Shown here: positions 7,702 to 16,996 of the stretch, piece after piece
Numbering within the stretch: the first letter of the stretch is position 1
Layout: every line of letters begins with the position of its first letter
NCBI GenBank assembly: GCA_002440825.1
Contig: DJVH01000015.1
Coordinates: forward strand, 124,001-188,000
Reading direction: 5' to 3'
Source of the DNA: Bacteriovoracaceae bacterium UBA6261
GTDB taxonomy: Bacteria; Bdellovibrionota; Bacteriovoracia; Bacteriovoracales; Bacteriovoracaceae
Length of the DNA: 64,000 nt
The notes under the pieces: generated by a model
Databases searched by the model: none
The model's input: only the letters and a program-made list of their open reading frames with translations
Told to the model about the DNA's origin: nothing
Translations under genes and position numbers: made by a program

Positions 7702-8928
7702 TTAGAACTTCCAGGTCTTTTTTAAACGTTCAACAATAGCGGCAGCGATTTTTTCATTTCCATAAGAAATGTCATTTTGATCTTTGATGTAATGAATGTG
7801 ATCTGAAAAAATATCCTGACGATCTTTTTCAAAAACGTTTGTGAGCGAGTAGACAGGCATTTTTTCTTTTGCCAGACTTTTGTACATATTTTCTATCTTT
7901 TGATAAATTTCTTTCTCTATGAGTTCATGCGGTTTTTTTTCCTTTTCAGTTAGTACTTTTCCATAAAGGCGAGTGGGTTGTAAAAACTGGGCTGATTTTA
8001 AACCATTGGCTTTCGCTAAAGAATGAAACTGAAAATTAAATCTTTTTAAATTGTTGAGACTCCAGTTAACAGCGTCTTCTTTTGCTAGATTGATTTGTTC
8101 GATATTTCCTTTTGAAAATTCCTCAAGCAACTCAGGAGACATAATCATGTCATGAAAGAAAGCGACCATGATCTGGTAAGAGACGTTGAAAAAGTAGGAA
8201 TGTTTGATGATCTTATGAGAAAGCCCATATTGAAGGGCCCAAAGAGTTCTTAGGTAAAGTTGATTGAAACCATTGTAACGTGAATTAGCAAGCAAATATA
8301 AATCGGGAAAAATTTGTTCAAGTCTTAATCCTTTACTTACTGGATAGGCTTCATTGTAACCATCTAGAGCAATGACTCCATCTACCCTTTCACCGTAAAG
8401 CTCAATCATGTGAATTTGATTGGGCATTGACCAACCGCCAAGTGAACCATTATAAACTTTAAATTTTTTTCCCTCTGGAAGCTTTATTTCTTTATTTAAA
8501 AGATCTTCAAAATATAAATGGCCATTGCTCGTAACATAATTGGCAAATTGCTCAGCGACAGACCCACCGACAATCATAACTGAAAATTCGTTTGGATTTT
8601 TTCTTAATGGCAAATTTCTCGGTGATCTCATTCCAATATTGTTCACAGAAATAGTTTTCCGGCACCTTTCAGTCATAAACGGAGTTTGGCGATGTACATA
8701 ACCCAAGACCGGATGACCTATGATTGTTTCTGAAAAAAGGCAGCCAGTTTTAAGTGAAAAATCTTCGATAAATTTATTCTGATTTACGCTTAAAAGTTGC
8801 GAGGGCGGTAGTTTTTTTTCTTCAGTTGATAGTGATAGATAAGAAACAAATTCCAATAAGGAATAAAAAAGTATTAGGACAATTATTGAAGAAAAAACTA
8901 TTGTTTTTGGTTGGTGAGTTGGTTGCAT
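7702..8928 (-). CDS. membrane-anchored SGNH/GDSL-like hydrolase
   Basis: A 408-residue protein with one N-terminal TM anchor (about 9-30) and an extracytoplasmic domain. VMIVGGSVAEQ looks like SGNH block I (with Gly before Ser), LDGYNEA like block III, and FSDHIHY near the C-terminus like the Asp-x-x-His block V. This pattern is shared with SGNH proteins that modify envelope polysaccharides or lipids. The substrate is unknown. No Shine-Dalgarno is evident before the ATG. It is a single gene convergent with the MscS channel. Confidence 0.6.
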   Translation of the reverse strand: MQPTHQPKTIVFSSIIVLILFYSLLEFVSYLSLSTEEKKLPPSQLLSVNQNKFIEDFSLKTGCLFSETIIGHPVLGYVHRQTPFMTERCRKTISVNNIGMRSPRNLPLRKNPNEFSVMIVGGSVAEQFANYVTSNGHLYFEDLLNKEIKLPEGKKFKVYNGSLGGWSMPNQIHMIELYGERVDGVIALDGYNEAYPVSKGLRLEQIFPDLYLLANSRYNGFNQLYLRTLWALQYGLSHKIIKHSYFFNVSYQIMVAFFHDMIMSPELLEEFSKGNIEQINLAKEDAVNWSLNNLKRFNFQFHSLAKANGLKSAQFLQPTRLYGKVLTEKEKKPHELIEKEIYQKIENMYKSLAKEKMPVYSLTNVFEKDRQDIFSDHIHYIKDQNDISYGNEKIAAAIVERLKKTWKF

Positions 8929-9047
8929 ATGAACAGAATAATAGTTCGTTATAGCAACTGTAAAATATAATTAACTTTTAAATTGTTGCTAGCAATTTCA
9001 TAAGTTTAAGAACTAGTATCAAAACTTTTATTGTCTTAAGCATCCCA

Positions 9048-9069
9048 CCCTCTTAACCGAGGGGTTTTT
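9048..9069 (+). terminator. rho-independent-type hairpin with no upstream plus-strand gene
   Basis: CCCTC (9048-9052) pairs with GAGGG (9059-9063) and is followed by GTTTTTG. It points rightwards in a 240-base gap where the only left neighbour is on the other strand. It could end a small RNA started in 8929-9047, or be fortuitous. The same gap contains a small palindrome, TTGCTAGCAA (8986-8995). Confidence 0.35.
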
Positions 9070-9156
9070 GAAGTGAAGTCCGTTTCTGAATTACAATTTT
9101 TACATAGAAGAGAATGTAATTTTTAGTCATTTCCCCAATCCCACGCTCTAAACCGA

Positions 9157-9162
9157 TATAAT
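9157..9162 (+). promoter_or_regulatory. -10 box very close to the ADP-ribosyltransferase start
   Basis: A consensus TATAAT ends six bases before the ATG at 9169, and no Shine-Dalgarno is present. If used, transcription would begin at or near the A of ATG and give a leaderless mRNA. A -35 hexamer is not obvious. Confidence 0.45.
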
Positions 9163-9168
9163 CCCCAT

Positions 9169-9876
9169 ATGAAATTCATACTCACTTTCTCCTTCTTAAT
9201 CGCAGCTCAGGCTTATGCCCTTGAGTACCGCCCATACAACTTCCAGAACCTATGGAAGCAGATGAACTATCCCATGGCCCTGGAAAAAGCGGCTTCAGAA
9301 GATGCGATGGCCGATCTGGAAACCTACACAAGCAAAGAAGACACCTGGTACCGCGACATCAATACTTTCCTTCGAAATTTTCCAAAGACTGATTATGATT
9401 GGGACAGCATTTCGCCTGAGCAGGCAGGCCCGATGGTGAAAAACATCGACAGCATTTATTCCAAACTGAGTCCAATTCCGGCAGATATCATTCTCTTTCG
9501 CGGAGTCGATCTCAAATACAGAAAGAATAAAAGTTTTGATATAGGGGAGGAGTTTGTTGAGAAAGGCTATGCCTCAACTTCGACAAGCTATAAAGTCGCC
9601 GACTACTTCGCTAATCACATCAATGACAATGAAACGACCTCAAGTCTCAAAGGAATTCTGGTGCTCTATTCAGAAAAGAAAAACCTGAAAGGCATTCTCA
9701 TTGATCAGGGCGAAGACGAAGTGTTGCTTTCTCACGGAGAAAAAATCCGCATTATGGATGTAGATAAATCCCACAAGTACCACGTGTATCTTGCTCAGAT
9801 TTGTGAAAAAGTCTGCGAAAGGATTTTCCCCGAAAAGTTGGCGCTTATTAGGCTGAAACTAGGACTATCCCAATAG
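9169..9876 (+). CDS. secreted R-S-E class ADP-ribosyltransferase
   Basis: A 235-residue protein with a Sec signal peptide (1-17, ending QAYA). The mature part shows the three marks of C3/VIP2-like arginine-type ADP-ribosyltransferases: Arg111 in LFRGVDL, the Ser-Thr-Ser motif at 136-138 in GYASTSTS, and the Glu-x-Glu turn Glu182-Asp-Glu184 in DQGEDEVLL. The order and spacing fit a catalytic domain of about 150 residues covering 60-210. Two cysteines near the C-terminus (IxEKVCE region) may pair. The family moves ADP-ribose from NAD to a protein side chain, and many members are toxins. The export signal suggests it acts outside the cytoplasm. No immunity gene is recognisable next to it. The target is unknown. 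Confidence 0.8.
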   Translation: MKFILTFSFLIAAQAYALEYRPYNFQNLWKQMNYPMALEKAASEDAMADLETYTSKEDTWYRDINTFLRNFPKTDYDWDSISPEQAGPMVKNIDSIYSKLSPIPADIILFRGVDLKYRKNKSFDIGEEFVEKGYASTSTSYKVADYFANHINDNETTSSLKGILVLYSEKKNLKGILIDQGEDEVLLSHGEKIRIMDVDKSHKYHVYLAQICEKVCERIFPEKLALIRLKLGLSQ

Positions 9877-10001
9877 CTAATGCCTTGAATCTCTATTCGG
9901 CGAAAGACTCATTTCTGAATTTCTCAACTCCCTCGTATAATCACTCCATCGCCTTCATTCAACTCAAACCATCCCGAATGATTGCGATAGGAGAGAAGTC
10001 T

Positions 10002-10259
10002 ATGCATATGACTAATTCAAACAATGCTAACAACGAGACACCAAACGGCTATTCGTTTTGGAGTTATTGTCTCGCAATCCTCACAACCGTTGTGTTTGCG
10101 GATGTACTGACTGGAGGTATCGTCAGACAGTCGATCACGTCACACGCTGTTGAATATGGAGTGGCATTGGCAACTATGATTGCAGTAACTGGAGTTGCCA
10201 TCAAAGATGGTCCGCCTGGACTTAAATTCGTGCGCGCGTGCTCACGTCACAAATTATGA
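10002..10259 (+). CDS. small hypothetical membrane protein
   Basis: An 85-residue protein. I chose the ATG at 10002 because AGGAGAGAAG lies just upstream, although the frame is open from 9885; a TATAAT at 9936-9941 would serve as -10. One or two TM helices (about WSYCLAILTTVVFADVL and EYGVALATMIAVTGVA) are followed by a basic tail. No family recognised. A strong terminator follows 25 bases after the stop, so it is probably a single-gene unit. Confidence 0.6.
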   Translation: MHMTNSNNANNETPNGYSFWSYCLAILTTVVFADVLTGGIVRQSITSHAVEYGVALATMIAVTGVAIKDGPPGLKFVRACSRHKL

Positions 10260-10284
10260 AGACGCCTAAATTGTCATAGATGAT

Positions 10285-10322
10285 AAAAAAAAGGGACCTT
10301 GTGGAGGGTCCCTTTTTTTTTT
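10285..10322. terminator. rho-independent terminator
   Basis: GGGACC (10293-10298) pairs with GGTCCC (10307-10312); ten T follow and eight A precede the stem, so it is symmetrical and may work both ways. It ends the small membrane protein gene. Confidence 0.9.
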
Positions 10323-10471
10323 GTTTAGAATCATGTGATGCTGGTCACGCTATTGGCGAAAAAATTGTTAAAAATTATGATACATGTCTTACTTTTAAGG
10401 TTTTCTTAAATAAGTTTCTTTTGCTCGTGCTCCGAACAACAATCATCAACGATTAGTTAGGAGCCTTGAAA

Positions 10472-12179
10472 ATGAATTTTAAAAACTGGAGCTTGTATCA
10501 AAAAATCTGGACGCTGGTAGGAATGCTTATTCTCTTCGGTGTTTTTTCCAGTGTGTATTCAATCTATAGTCTGAAAAAAATTAACTCAACGATCGATGAA
10601 TTGTCACATGTCCATTATGAGGCCAGAGGTCTTGCCTTTAAGATTACTGATGAACAACGATTCATGGTTATTCTTACGAGAAACCTCATCATCGAAAATG
10701 ATTTAGCAAATATAAAAGAGATTTCTGCAACGTTTAAAAAGACAGGAAAAAAGCAGGACGAACTCTTTACTAAAATTGAACCTCTTCTTGATCAGGCAGC
10801 TCTTGCTGAACTAAAAACTTATCAGGAAAATAGAACGAAGTGGTTTGCGATCATCGAGAAAGCAAGAGAACTGAAAACTCAGAACAATACTGAAGAAGCA
10901 AAGAAATTAATTTTCACTGCCCAGACAGAAATTCTTAATGGCATGTTGAAAACGCTCGACACAGTCAGAACAATGACGGGTGAAACAGCAGAGAAAGCAG
11001 CAAATGATGCAGGTAAAATGGTCATGCTGGCATCAACTCTTTCTATTGCTCTTGGGCTTTTTGCTGGTGTTGTTTCCGTCACAATAGCTTTCGTTGTCAT
11101 CAAAGGATTAAAAACATCTATTCAAAGAATTATTCAAACTCTTTCTGAAAATGCACGCAACGTAGCAAGTGCCTCTCATCAAATTGCTTCTACAGCAGAA
11201 GAACTTTCTCAAGCGAGTACTGAACAGGCTTCTTCTCTTGAACAGACATCTTCTTCAATTGAAGAAATGAATTCGATGGTAGCTAAAAACTCAGAGAATG
11301 CATCAAAAGCGGCAGAGGTCACAACAGAGTCACAGGAACATGCTCGCGAAGGTAAAATGGCCGTTGAGAAAATGATTTCAGCAATGGGTGAAATCAATCA
11401 AAGCAACAACTCTATTATGGAGCAGGTTGAAAACAGCAATAAACAAATTACCGAAATTGTCGACGTGATTAAAGAAATCGGTGCAAAAACAAAAGTCATC
11501 AATGATATCGTTTTCCAGACAAAACTTTTATCTTTCAACGCTTCAGTTGAAGCGGCCCGCGCCGGAGAAATGGGAAAAGGTTTTGCTGTCGTTGCTGAAG
11601 AAGTCGGAAATCTTGCAGCGATGAGTGGTAATGCTGCCAAAGAAATCAGTGATCTTCTGGACAACTCTATTCACAAAGTAGAAACCATTGTCCATGAAAC
11701 AAAAGAAAAAAGTTGGAACACAAGTTGTTTCAGGAAAAGAGAAAGTCAAGGCCGGAACGGAAATCGCTAACCAGTGTGGAACCTTACTTGAAACTATCGT
11801 TACTGAAGTAAGCAGCATTTCTAAAATGGCCGAAGAGATTTCTGTTGCCAGCAATGAGCAGGCCCAAGGTGTGAGTGAAATTACCAAGGCCATTACTCAG
11901 CTTGATACAGTTACTCAACAGAACTCTTCTTCAAGTGAAGAGACGGCAAGTGCCGCTGAAGAATTGTCTGCACAAGCTGAATCTCTCAATGTCGCAGTTC
12001 TCGACCTGGTTGCGGCCATTGAAGGGGCAAACAAGGCCCCTGTACAGTCCCATTCTAAATCAGCTGAAGTGAGATCTCTTCCCGTAAAAAAAGTGACAGC
12101 TTCTCACTCGCCAATGAAAAAAGCGTCGGGACATGAGATTGTGCCGGATTGTGATCACAGTGGATTCCAGGACGTTTAA
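10472..12179 (+). pseudogene. methyl-accepting chemotaxis protein with a frameshift
   Basis: The first frame runs from the ATG at 10472 (GGAG eight bases upstream) to 11770. It encodes TM1 (about 10-32), a four-helix-bundle ligand domain, TM2 (about 181-213), a HAMP-like linker and the conserved signalling tip (FNASVEAARAGEMGKGFAVVAEEVGNLA). It then loses homology: after HETKEK the protein ends in a nonsense tail. The second frame (open 11688-12179) carries the remaining cytoplasmic helix (KVGTQVVSGKEKVKAGTEIA onward). The switch lies at a run of six A (11706-11711); removing one A restores one continuous receptor. No CheR-docking pentapeptide is present at the C-terminus. The stop overlaps cheR. 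It could be a true mutation, a sequencing error or slippage-rescued expression. Confidence 0.85.
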
Positions 12180-13024
12180 TGTTTACCGAAACACACGGCC
12201 TTAAATGGTCCATTGAGAAAGACGATTTTCTATTTTTCAAAGATGTGCTTTATAAAAAAAGCGGCATCTGGATGAAAGAAGTGAAAAGTGACCTGATGAG
12301 TTCACGCCTCAGAAAAAGAGCGGTCCAATTAGGAATGCGCTCGCTGCATGAATATCGTCAGCTTCTTGAAACAGAAGCTGACGACTCCATGGAGTGGCAG
12401 GTCTTCATCAATTTACTGACGACTAATAAAACAGATTTTTTTCGCGAGCCTGACCATTACGACTATTTGATTCATCAGTTTATACCGGAATGGCTGAAAC
12501 TCGGAAAAACTCATCTCAATGTCTGGTCTTGTGCTTCTTCTACCGGAGAAGAACCGTACACGCTGGCGATGGTTTTTGAAAAACACCTGCCGTCTGAAAT
12601 CACGTATTCCATTCTTGCCACAGATATCGATACTGAAGTTCTGGCAAGAGCAAGGAACGGTGTTTACAGCAAAAATCGTCTTTGGGAAATTCCAGCAGAG
12701 TACAGCTCGTTACTGGCGATGGGAACAGGAGAAGTTTCAGAGTGGTTTACTGTAAAAAGAAAACTTCGCGATCGAATTCGTTTTGTCCAACACAATCTCT
12801 TTAGCGAAGAACTCCCTCCCTTTCACAATGAAGAAAAATTTGATCTTGCTCTTTGCAGGAATGTATTGATCTATTTCGATTCCGAAGGAATAGAAAAAAC
12901 AGCAAAAAAAATTTTTCAATCGACTACCGAAAACGGTGTTCTTTTAATCGGTCATTCGGAAAGTCTTCAGGGAAAAAAGGGTTTGTGGAAAACAAAAAAA
13001 CCGTCGTATTACTTTAAGACTTAA
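12179..13024 (+). CDS. cheR: CheR-type chemoreceptor glutamate methyltransferase
   Basis: A 281-residue enzyme with the CheR N-terminal helical domain (about 10-75, ending NLLTTNKTDFFREP) and the SAM-binding Rossmann domain (WSCASSTGEEPYTLAM, ATDIDTEVLARAR, FDLALCRNVLIYF). It methylates glutamates of chemoreceptors using S-adenosylmethionine. Its ATG shares the A of the receptor stop (TAATG), so it is translationally coupled to the preceding receptor, whose frame is broken; coupling would only work for ribosomes that reach the second frame. No TPR extension is present. Confidence 0.93.
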   Translation: MFTETHGLKWSIEKDDFLFFKDVLYKKSGIWMKEVKSDLMSSRLRKRAVQLGMRSLHEYRQLLETEADDSMEWQVFINLLTTNKTDFFREPDHYDYLIHQFIPEWLKLGKTHLNVWSCASSTGEEPYTLAMVFEKHLPSEITYSILATDIDTEVLARARNGVYSKNRLWEIPAEYSSLLAMGTGEVSEWFTVKRKLRDRIRFVQHNLFSEELPPFHNEEKFDLALCRNVLIYFDSEGIEKTAKKIFQSTTENGVLLIGHSESLQGKKGLWKTKKPSYYFKT

Positions 13025-13627
13025 TTAGCACGCAGGTAAAACTAAAGGCAAAACGCATTTCGTCTCATCAGCAAGCGGAAGACTGATCGTATCCTGAGTC
13101 GCTGGACCAAAAGTGTTCACCCAATAAGCTTTATAAGTTCCATTGCCGGAATAGGTTCCGATCCCCACTGTCTTGTGATCTGCTCTGAGCATATTGCTGT
13201 TGTGGGCCGAAGAATTTTTCCATTGGCAAAATGTCAGTTGCGCCGTTGTATTCCCGGCAGCAATATTTTCCGACCACGCAGGATAACCAAAAGCGAGCGC
13301 GCGCTCAGAAAAGGTGCGTCCGTCAGGTTCAGTGTGCGAAAAATAATTTTTATCATTCATGTCCTGAGCATGCCATCTGGCCCCTTCTACGCCTGCTTCA
13401 GACACGGCCACTACTCCTAAATTGTTTTTCTTTCGATACAGATTCAGAAGAGTCACAAACCTTGCTTCTTCACAGGAGAGAGTGTTTTTTTCCAATGCAG
13501 GAGTCGTTGCTGGGAGAGTTGTAGGATCGTCAGAACTTACCAGATCTTGGGGAATTAATTTTTCCGGTCCCGGAAGACAAGAAGAGAGGAGTAAAAGAGA
13601 ACTTAGTGAGCAAAGGAGTTTTTTCAT
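13025..13627 (-). CDS. CAP-domain (SCP/PR-1-like) lipoprotein
   Basis: A 200-residue protein with a lipoprotein signal (LLSSC, Cys17). The CAP domain spans about 55-185: the metal-site histidine regions ARWHAQDMNDKNYFSHTEPDG and SAHNSNML, plus SENIAAG and a final GIGTYSGNGTYKAYWVNTFGP strand. Three further cysteines near the middle and end could form disulfides. Family members are extracellular with varied roles; some bind lipids or peptidoglycan-associated targets. It meets cheR tail to tail with no gap. Exact activity unknown. Confidence 0.88.
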   Translation of the reverse strand: MKKLLCSLSSLLLLSSCLPGPEKLIPQDLVSSDDPTTLPATTPALEKNTLSCEEARFVTLLNLYRKKNNLGVVAVSEAGVEGARWHAQDMNDKNYFSHTEPDGRTFSERALAFGYPAWSENIAAGNTTAQLTFCQWKNSSAHNSNMLRADHKTVGIGTYSGNGTYKAYWVNTFGPATQDTISLPLADETKCVLPLVLPAC

Positions 13628-13696
13628 GAACCAAGCATAGACCAGAAGAATACTTACAAACTACTGGGCCCATGCTCGGTTATTGCAGATTTTTAA

Positions 13697-14806
13697 TTAG
13701 CGTTTTTTTATGTGGCCGAGACTCGCAAGACTTGCAGAAGTCATTTTATAAAGAAGTCTCATTCCAACGTTAGCATCCCATTCATTGGTTTTATCTTTAG
13801 GATTCGGTGCAACTTCCACAAGATCAAACCCGACAAGTTTCTTCCCGCTGGCAATCAATTCGTTGATGATCAAAACGACTTCTTGATAATCAAGTCCTCC
13901 AGGAACAGGTGTTCCTGTATTCGGACAGAAGCGTGGATCGAGACCATCAATGTCAAAAGAAATATAAACGTGCTCCGGAAGGTGTGAGACGATTTCTTTA
14001 GCAATCTTCTGGAACGATTCACCGCTCATTTTTCTTCTGGCGAGTGTCTGATCAAAATACACTTCAACTTTTTTATTGTCGCGTGTGTAATTGAATTCCT
14101 GCTCACAGAAATCGCGGATTCCAACCTGAACCAGTTTTGAAACGCCGGAAATTTTTTCCATCACGTTATGCATGATGGAGGCGTGAGAATTTTGAAAACC
14201 CATATAAGCGACGCGGGTATCTGAGTGAGCGTCAAAATGAAGAACACCTAGTTTGGGATATTTTTCCGCGTAAGCTTTGATCGCGCCAAACGGAGTTGAA
14301 TGATCTCCTCCGACAACAACCGCGATTTTATTTTTATCAAGTTGCGCCTTCGTTTCCTTATAAACTTCCTTATTCATCTCTTCACAAAGCTGGTTAACTT
14401 TTACCAGTGCTTTTTGAAGATTTTTATTTTTTGCCATCTGGTCATCATCAGCATCGATAATTTTTTTAGCAAGAACCCGCCCTTCCGTATTGAGCTTTTT
14501 CAATTTTGCCGATTCTTTTTTCATGAAAAGGCCTGCTTGATAGGCATCGACGTAGTCCAGATCGAAGAAATCGATCTGTTCGCTAGCGGCCAGGATAGCG
14601 CCTGGACCTTTGGCCGTTCCTGCCTGATATGAAGTCGTCACATCCCATGGAATGGGAAGATAAACGATCGTTGCGTGTTCTTCTTTAAAGGGAAGACCAT
14701 AGATGCCGTCTTTTGAAGAAGCCTTTCCGTTGACGTCAATTTGAGGTTTAGTCATTGCTGTTTTCTTTTGTTCTGTTTTTTGGGGAACTGTTTTTTTAGT
14801 GGCCAT
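13697..14806 (-). CDS. agmatinase/arginase-family ureohydrolase
   Basis: Manganese ureohydrolase fold with all three metal motifs: GGDHSTPFGA, HFDAHSDTR and SFDIDGLDP. TGTPVPGG and FDLVEVAPN follow as in agmatinase/guanidinobutyrase-type enzymes. These hydrolyse a guanidino compound to an amine and urea. The N-terminus is a basic Lys/Thr/Gln-rich extension of about 35 residues, and an insertion of about 60 residues of charged helix sits near 95-155, so it is longer than typical SpeB proteins. I chose the second ATG (14806), which has GAGAG six bases upstream; an ATG two codons earlier is possible. The true substrate is not set by sequence. It diverges from the SIMPL gene. Confidence 0.85.
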   Translation of the reverse strand: MATKKTVPQKTEQKKTAMTKPQIDVNGKASSKDGIYGLPFKEEHATIVYLPIPWDVTTSYQAGTAKGPGAILAASEQIDFFDLDYVDAYQAGLFMKKESAKLKKLNTEGRVLAKKIIDADDDQMAKNKNLQKALVKVNQLCEEMNKEVYKETKAQLDKNKIAVVVGGDHSTPFGAIKAYAEKYPKLGVLHFDAHSDTRVAYMGFQNSHASIMHNVMEKISGVSKLVQVGIRDFCEQEFNYTRDNKKVEVYFDQTLARRKMSGESFQKIAKEIVSHLPEHVYISFDIDGLDPRFCPNTGTPVPGGLDYQEVVLIINELIASGKKLVGFDLVEVAPNPKDKTNEWDANVGMRLLYKMTSASLASLGHIKKR

Positions 14807-14869
14807 AAACATCTCTCATTGTAAAATTGAACGCAGAACATATCACAAAAAAAGGAGCAGGTCACGGCC

Positions 14870-15583
14870 ATGAAAAAGATTATTTTAGCGTCATTTTTCA
14901 CTTTGAGTTCGATTGCAGGAGCGGTGGCCCAGGATCCACGATTGATCAGCGTCTCAGGCTTCGCAGAAGGCTCTCAGGAGCCCGATATGGCAAGAGTGCA
15001 GGTGAATGTCTGGGGAAAGGCGGATGGCGCCAAGGCAGCACAAATGCTGGCCAATGAGGAAAATGAACATTTTAAAAAAGTGATCTCCCGCTTTGATTTA
15101 AAGAAACAGGATATTTCAACTACTGGCTATGACCTCACGCCGGAATATAAATGGGAAGAGAAAACCAACTCAAATAAAATTATCGGTTATACGGCCAACC
15201 AGTCTATCAGAGTGACATTGAAAAAAGCTGAAGTTGTCGGCAAATTTCTTGATGAACTGATTAAAGAAGGAAAAAGCACCAAGTCTGGAATTATGGTTCA
15301 GGGAGTGGCCTGGGATCTTGAAAAACGCGAAGAGATGGAAAAAAACCTTCTTGCGGCAGCCGTTAAAAATGCTGAAGACACCGCTCAGATTTTAGCCAAA
15401 GCGGCGAGAGTGAAAATCAAAAACATCTACAGATTAACGCCTCAATCTTTTAATCCCCCTGTTCCGATGTATGCAGCGGCACCGATGATGAAATCAATGG
15501 ATGGTGGGGCCCGCGAGACAACGGTATTTTCGGGTGAGATAAAAGTGCGCGCTCAGGTGTCTGCCGATTTTGAAATAGAATAA
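14870..15583 (+). CDS. SIMPL-domain (DUF541) periplasmic protein
   Basis: A 237-residue protein with a signal peptide (1-20, ending GAVAQ). The SIMPL domain fills the rest: SVSGFAEGSQEPDMARVQVNVWG at the start, GYTANQSIRVTLK and the KNAEDTAQILAKAARVK helix are typical. E. coli YggE of this family lowers oxidative stress by an unknown route. AAGGAG lies 12 bases before the ATG. It converges with the histidine kinase gene with only three bases between stops. Confidence 0.88.
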   Translation: MKKIILASFFTLSSIAGAVAQDPRLISVSGFAEGSQEPDMARVQVNVWGKADGAKAAQMLANEENEHFKKVISRFDLKKQDISTTGYDLTPEYKWEEKTNSNKIIGYTANQSIRVTLKKAEVVGKFLDELIKEGKSTKSGIMVQGVAWDLEKREEMEKNLLAAAVKNAEDTAQILAKAARVKIKNIYRLTPQSFNPPVPMYAAAPMMKSMDGGARETTVFSGEIKVRAQVSADFEIE

Positions 15584-15586
15584 ATT

Positions 15587-16996
15587 CTAAAGAGGGAGGC
15601 GAATGACGAATGTGCTTCCCTCGTCCTCTTTTGTTTCGACAGAGATGCTTCCGTTGTGAGCTTCGATGATTGATTTGACCAGAGATAACCCCAGACCAAT
15701 TCCTTTTTCACCACGGCTATTTTCCCCTCTGAATAAACGTTTCCAGATATGCGGCAAGTCTTCTGCGTTAATTCCAATTCCCTGATCGCTGATCCGGATA
15801 ACAGCGTGTTGATTGTGACGGTAGAAGTCGACCTTGATTTCACTTCCTTCATGTGAATACTTGATAGCATTGTCGATAAGATTGGCCAGCGCCTGTCGAA
15901 GTTTTTTCCGGTCTGCCTGAAGATGCAGGCTTTTGGCCTCAGCTGAAAGTTTAATGGTAATTTCTTTTTGATCAGCTACGATCTCATATAAATCGATAAT
16001 GTCTTCGCAGACATTGAGCAGATCGATTTCTTCTTTGCGAAGATTCTGAAGCCCGGATTCCACTTCAGTAATATCGGTCATCATTTTAAATTCCGCCAGA
16101 ATTTCATCAACCCCTTCGACACAATTTTCAAAAGCAATCCGTGCTTCACTGTCAGAAATGTTTTGTTTGCGAAGGTGAACTTCCGCAATTCCTCTGATGC
16201 TGGTCAAGGGTGTTCTCAATTCGTGTGCAATCGTATCAAGTGTCTGGCGCATTCCTTGATTAGACGTTTTTACGTGATCAAGCATTTCATTAAATTGTTT
16301 TGATAGCTCTTCAAGCTCGTCATCGGTTTCTCTGACCGGAACGCGCGCTTCTTCATCGCCCTTGTTGATATTTTGCAAGGTAATGATCAATTCGCGTACA
16401 GGGCGAAGAATTCTGTTGGATAAAAGAACACCTCCCACCCCTCCGAGAGCGAGCGCAATCAGTAAAACTTCTGCAAACGATTTTTCAAAATGCTCAAGCA
16501 ACTCGTCGCGGTCCGATACGGTTTTACCAACTTGAAGATATTCGCCATTGTTCATTTTGAGCGAAAGGATTTCCAGATCATCGTCAGTTCTTTTCGTTTT
16601 GATGTAAAACCATTTTTTCTTATCGCTGTGGTCGTAAAGCCCGTGTTCTATTTCGCGAACATTGAAGATATCAAGTTTTCCTTCGGACTGAAAAAAAGAA
16701 GTCGAGTAATCAGGATTTTCTATGCGGACAAAAAAAGAAGAGGCTTCCTTGATGGATAAATCGGGAGAGAGCATGTATTTCTCAAGGGCCTTGACTCCTC
16801 CAAGAGTATAAATCGCCTTATATTCCTTAAAGCGCGCTTCAAGAATTTCGTGATCTTTTTTCTCCAGCGATTGAGAGAAGAGATAATAGAAAAGAAAAAA
16901 AAGGAAACTGGAACTGACCAGAAGTAAAAATAAATGGCCGAGGGTCATCTTGACCCCCACCTGTCTGAAAAAAGATCTAAGCCTGCTTAAGAACAT
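15587..16996 (-). CDS. sensor histidine kinase (HAMP, HisKA, HATPase)
   Basis: A 469-residue kinase with TM1 (about 22-42), a periplasmic sensor of about 130 residues, TM2 (about 175-195, EVLLIALALGGVGGVLL), a HAMP linker, the phospho-acceptor box TLDTIAHELRTPLTSIRG, then N box (DNAIKYS), G1 (DQGIGI) and G2 (RGEKGIGLGLSLVKSI). It is the partner of the overlapping response regulator gene (20-base overlap). The arrangement is like CusS/CzcS/QseC-type envelope or metal sensors, but the periplasmic domain gives no ligand clue. Confidence 0.93.
   Translation of the reverse strand: MFLSRLRSFFRQVGVKMTLGHLFLLLVSSSFLFFLFYYLFSQSLEKKDHEILEARFKEYKAIYTLGGVKALEKYMLSPDLSIKEASSFFVRIENPDYSTSFFQSEGKLDIFNVREIEHGLYDHSDKKKWFYIKTKRTDDDLEILSLKMNNGEYLQVGKTVSDRDELLEHFEKSFAEVLLIALALGGVGGVLLSNRILRPVRELIITLQNINKGDEEARVPVRETDDELEELSKQFNEMLDHVKTSNQGMRQTLDTIAHELRTPLTSIRGIAEVHLRKQNISDSEARIAFENCVEGVDEILAEFKMMTDITEVESGLQNLRKEEIDLLNVCEDIIDLYEIVADQKEITIKLSAEAKSLHLQADRKKLRQALANLIDNAIKYSHEGSEIKVDFYRHNQHAVIRISDQGIGINAEDLPHIWKRLFRGENSRGEKGIGLGLSLVKSIIEAHNGSISVETKEDEGSTFVIRLPL

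Noticed and set aside
9885..10001. Longer N-terminus for the small membrane protein
   Set aside because: The first 39 codons have no ribosome site, are not coding-like and include a TATAAT; the ATG at 10002 follows AGGAGAGAAG.
10323..10471. Riboswitch or small RNA before the chemoreceptor gene
   Set aside because: The only strong structure in this gap is the preceding terminator; the remaining sequence is AT-rich leader with no stable fold that I can see.
11700..11715. Programmed -1 frameshift site in the chemoreceptor
   Set aside because: The A AAA AAG heptamer is not in the reading frame and the required change is +1 (or loss of one A), so the classical mechanism does not apply.
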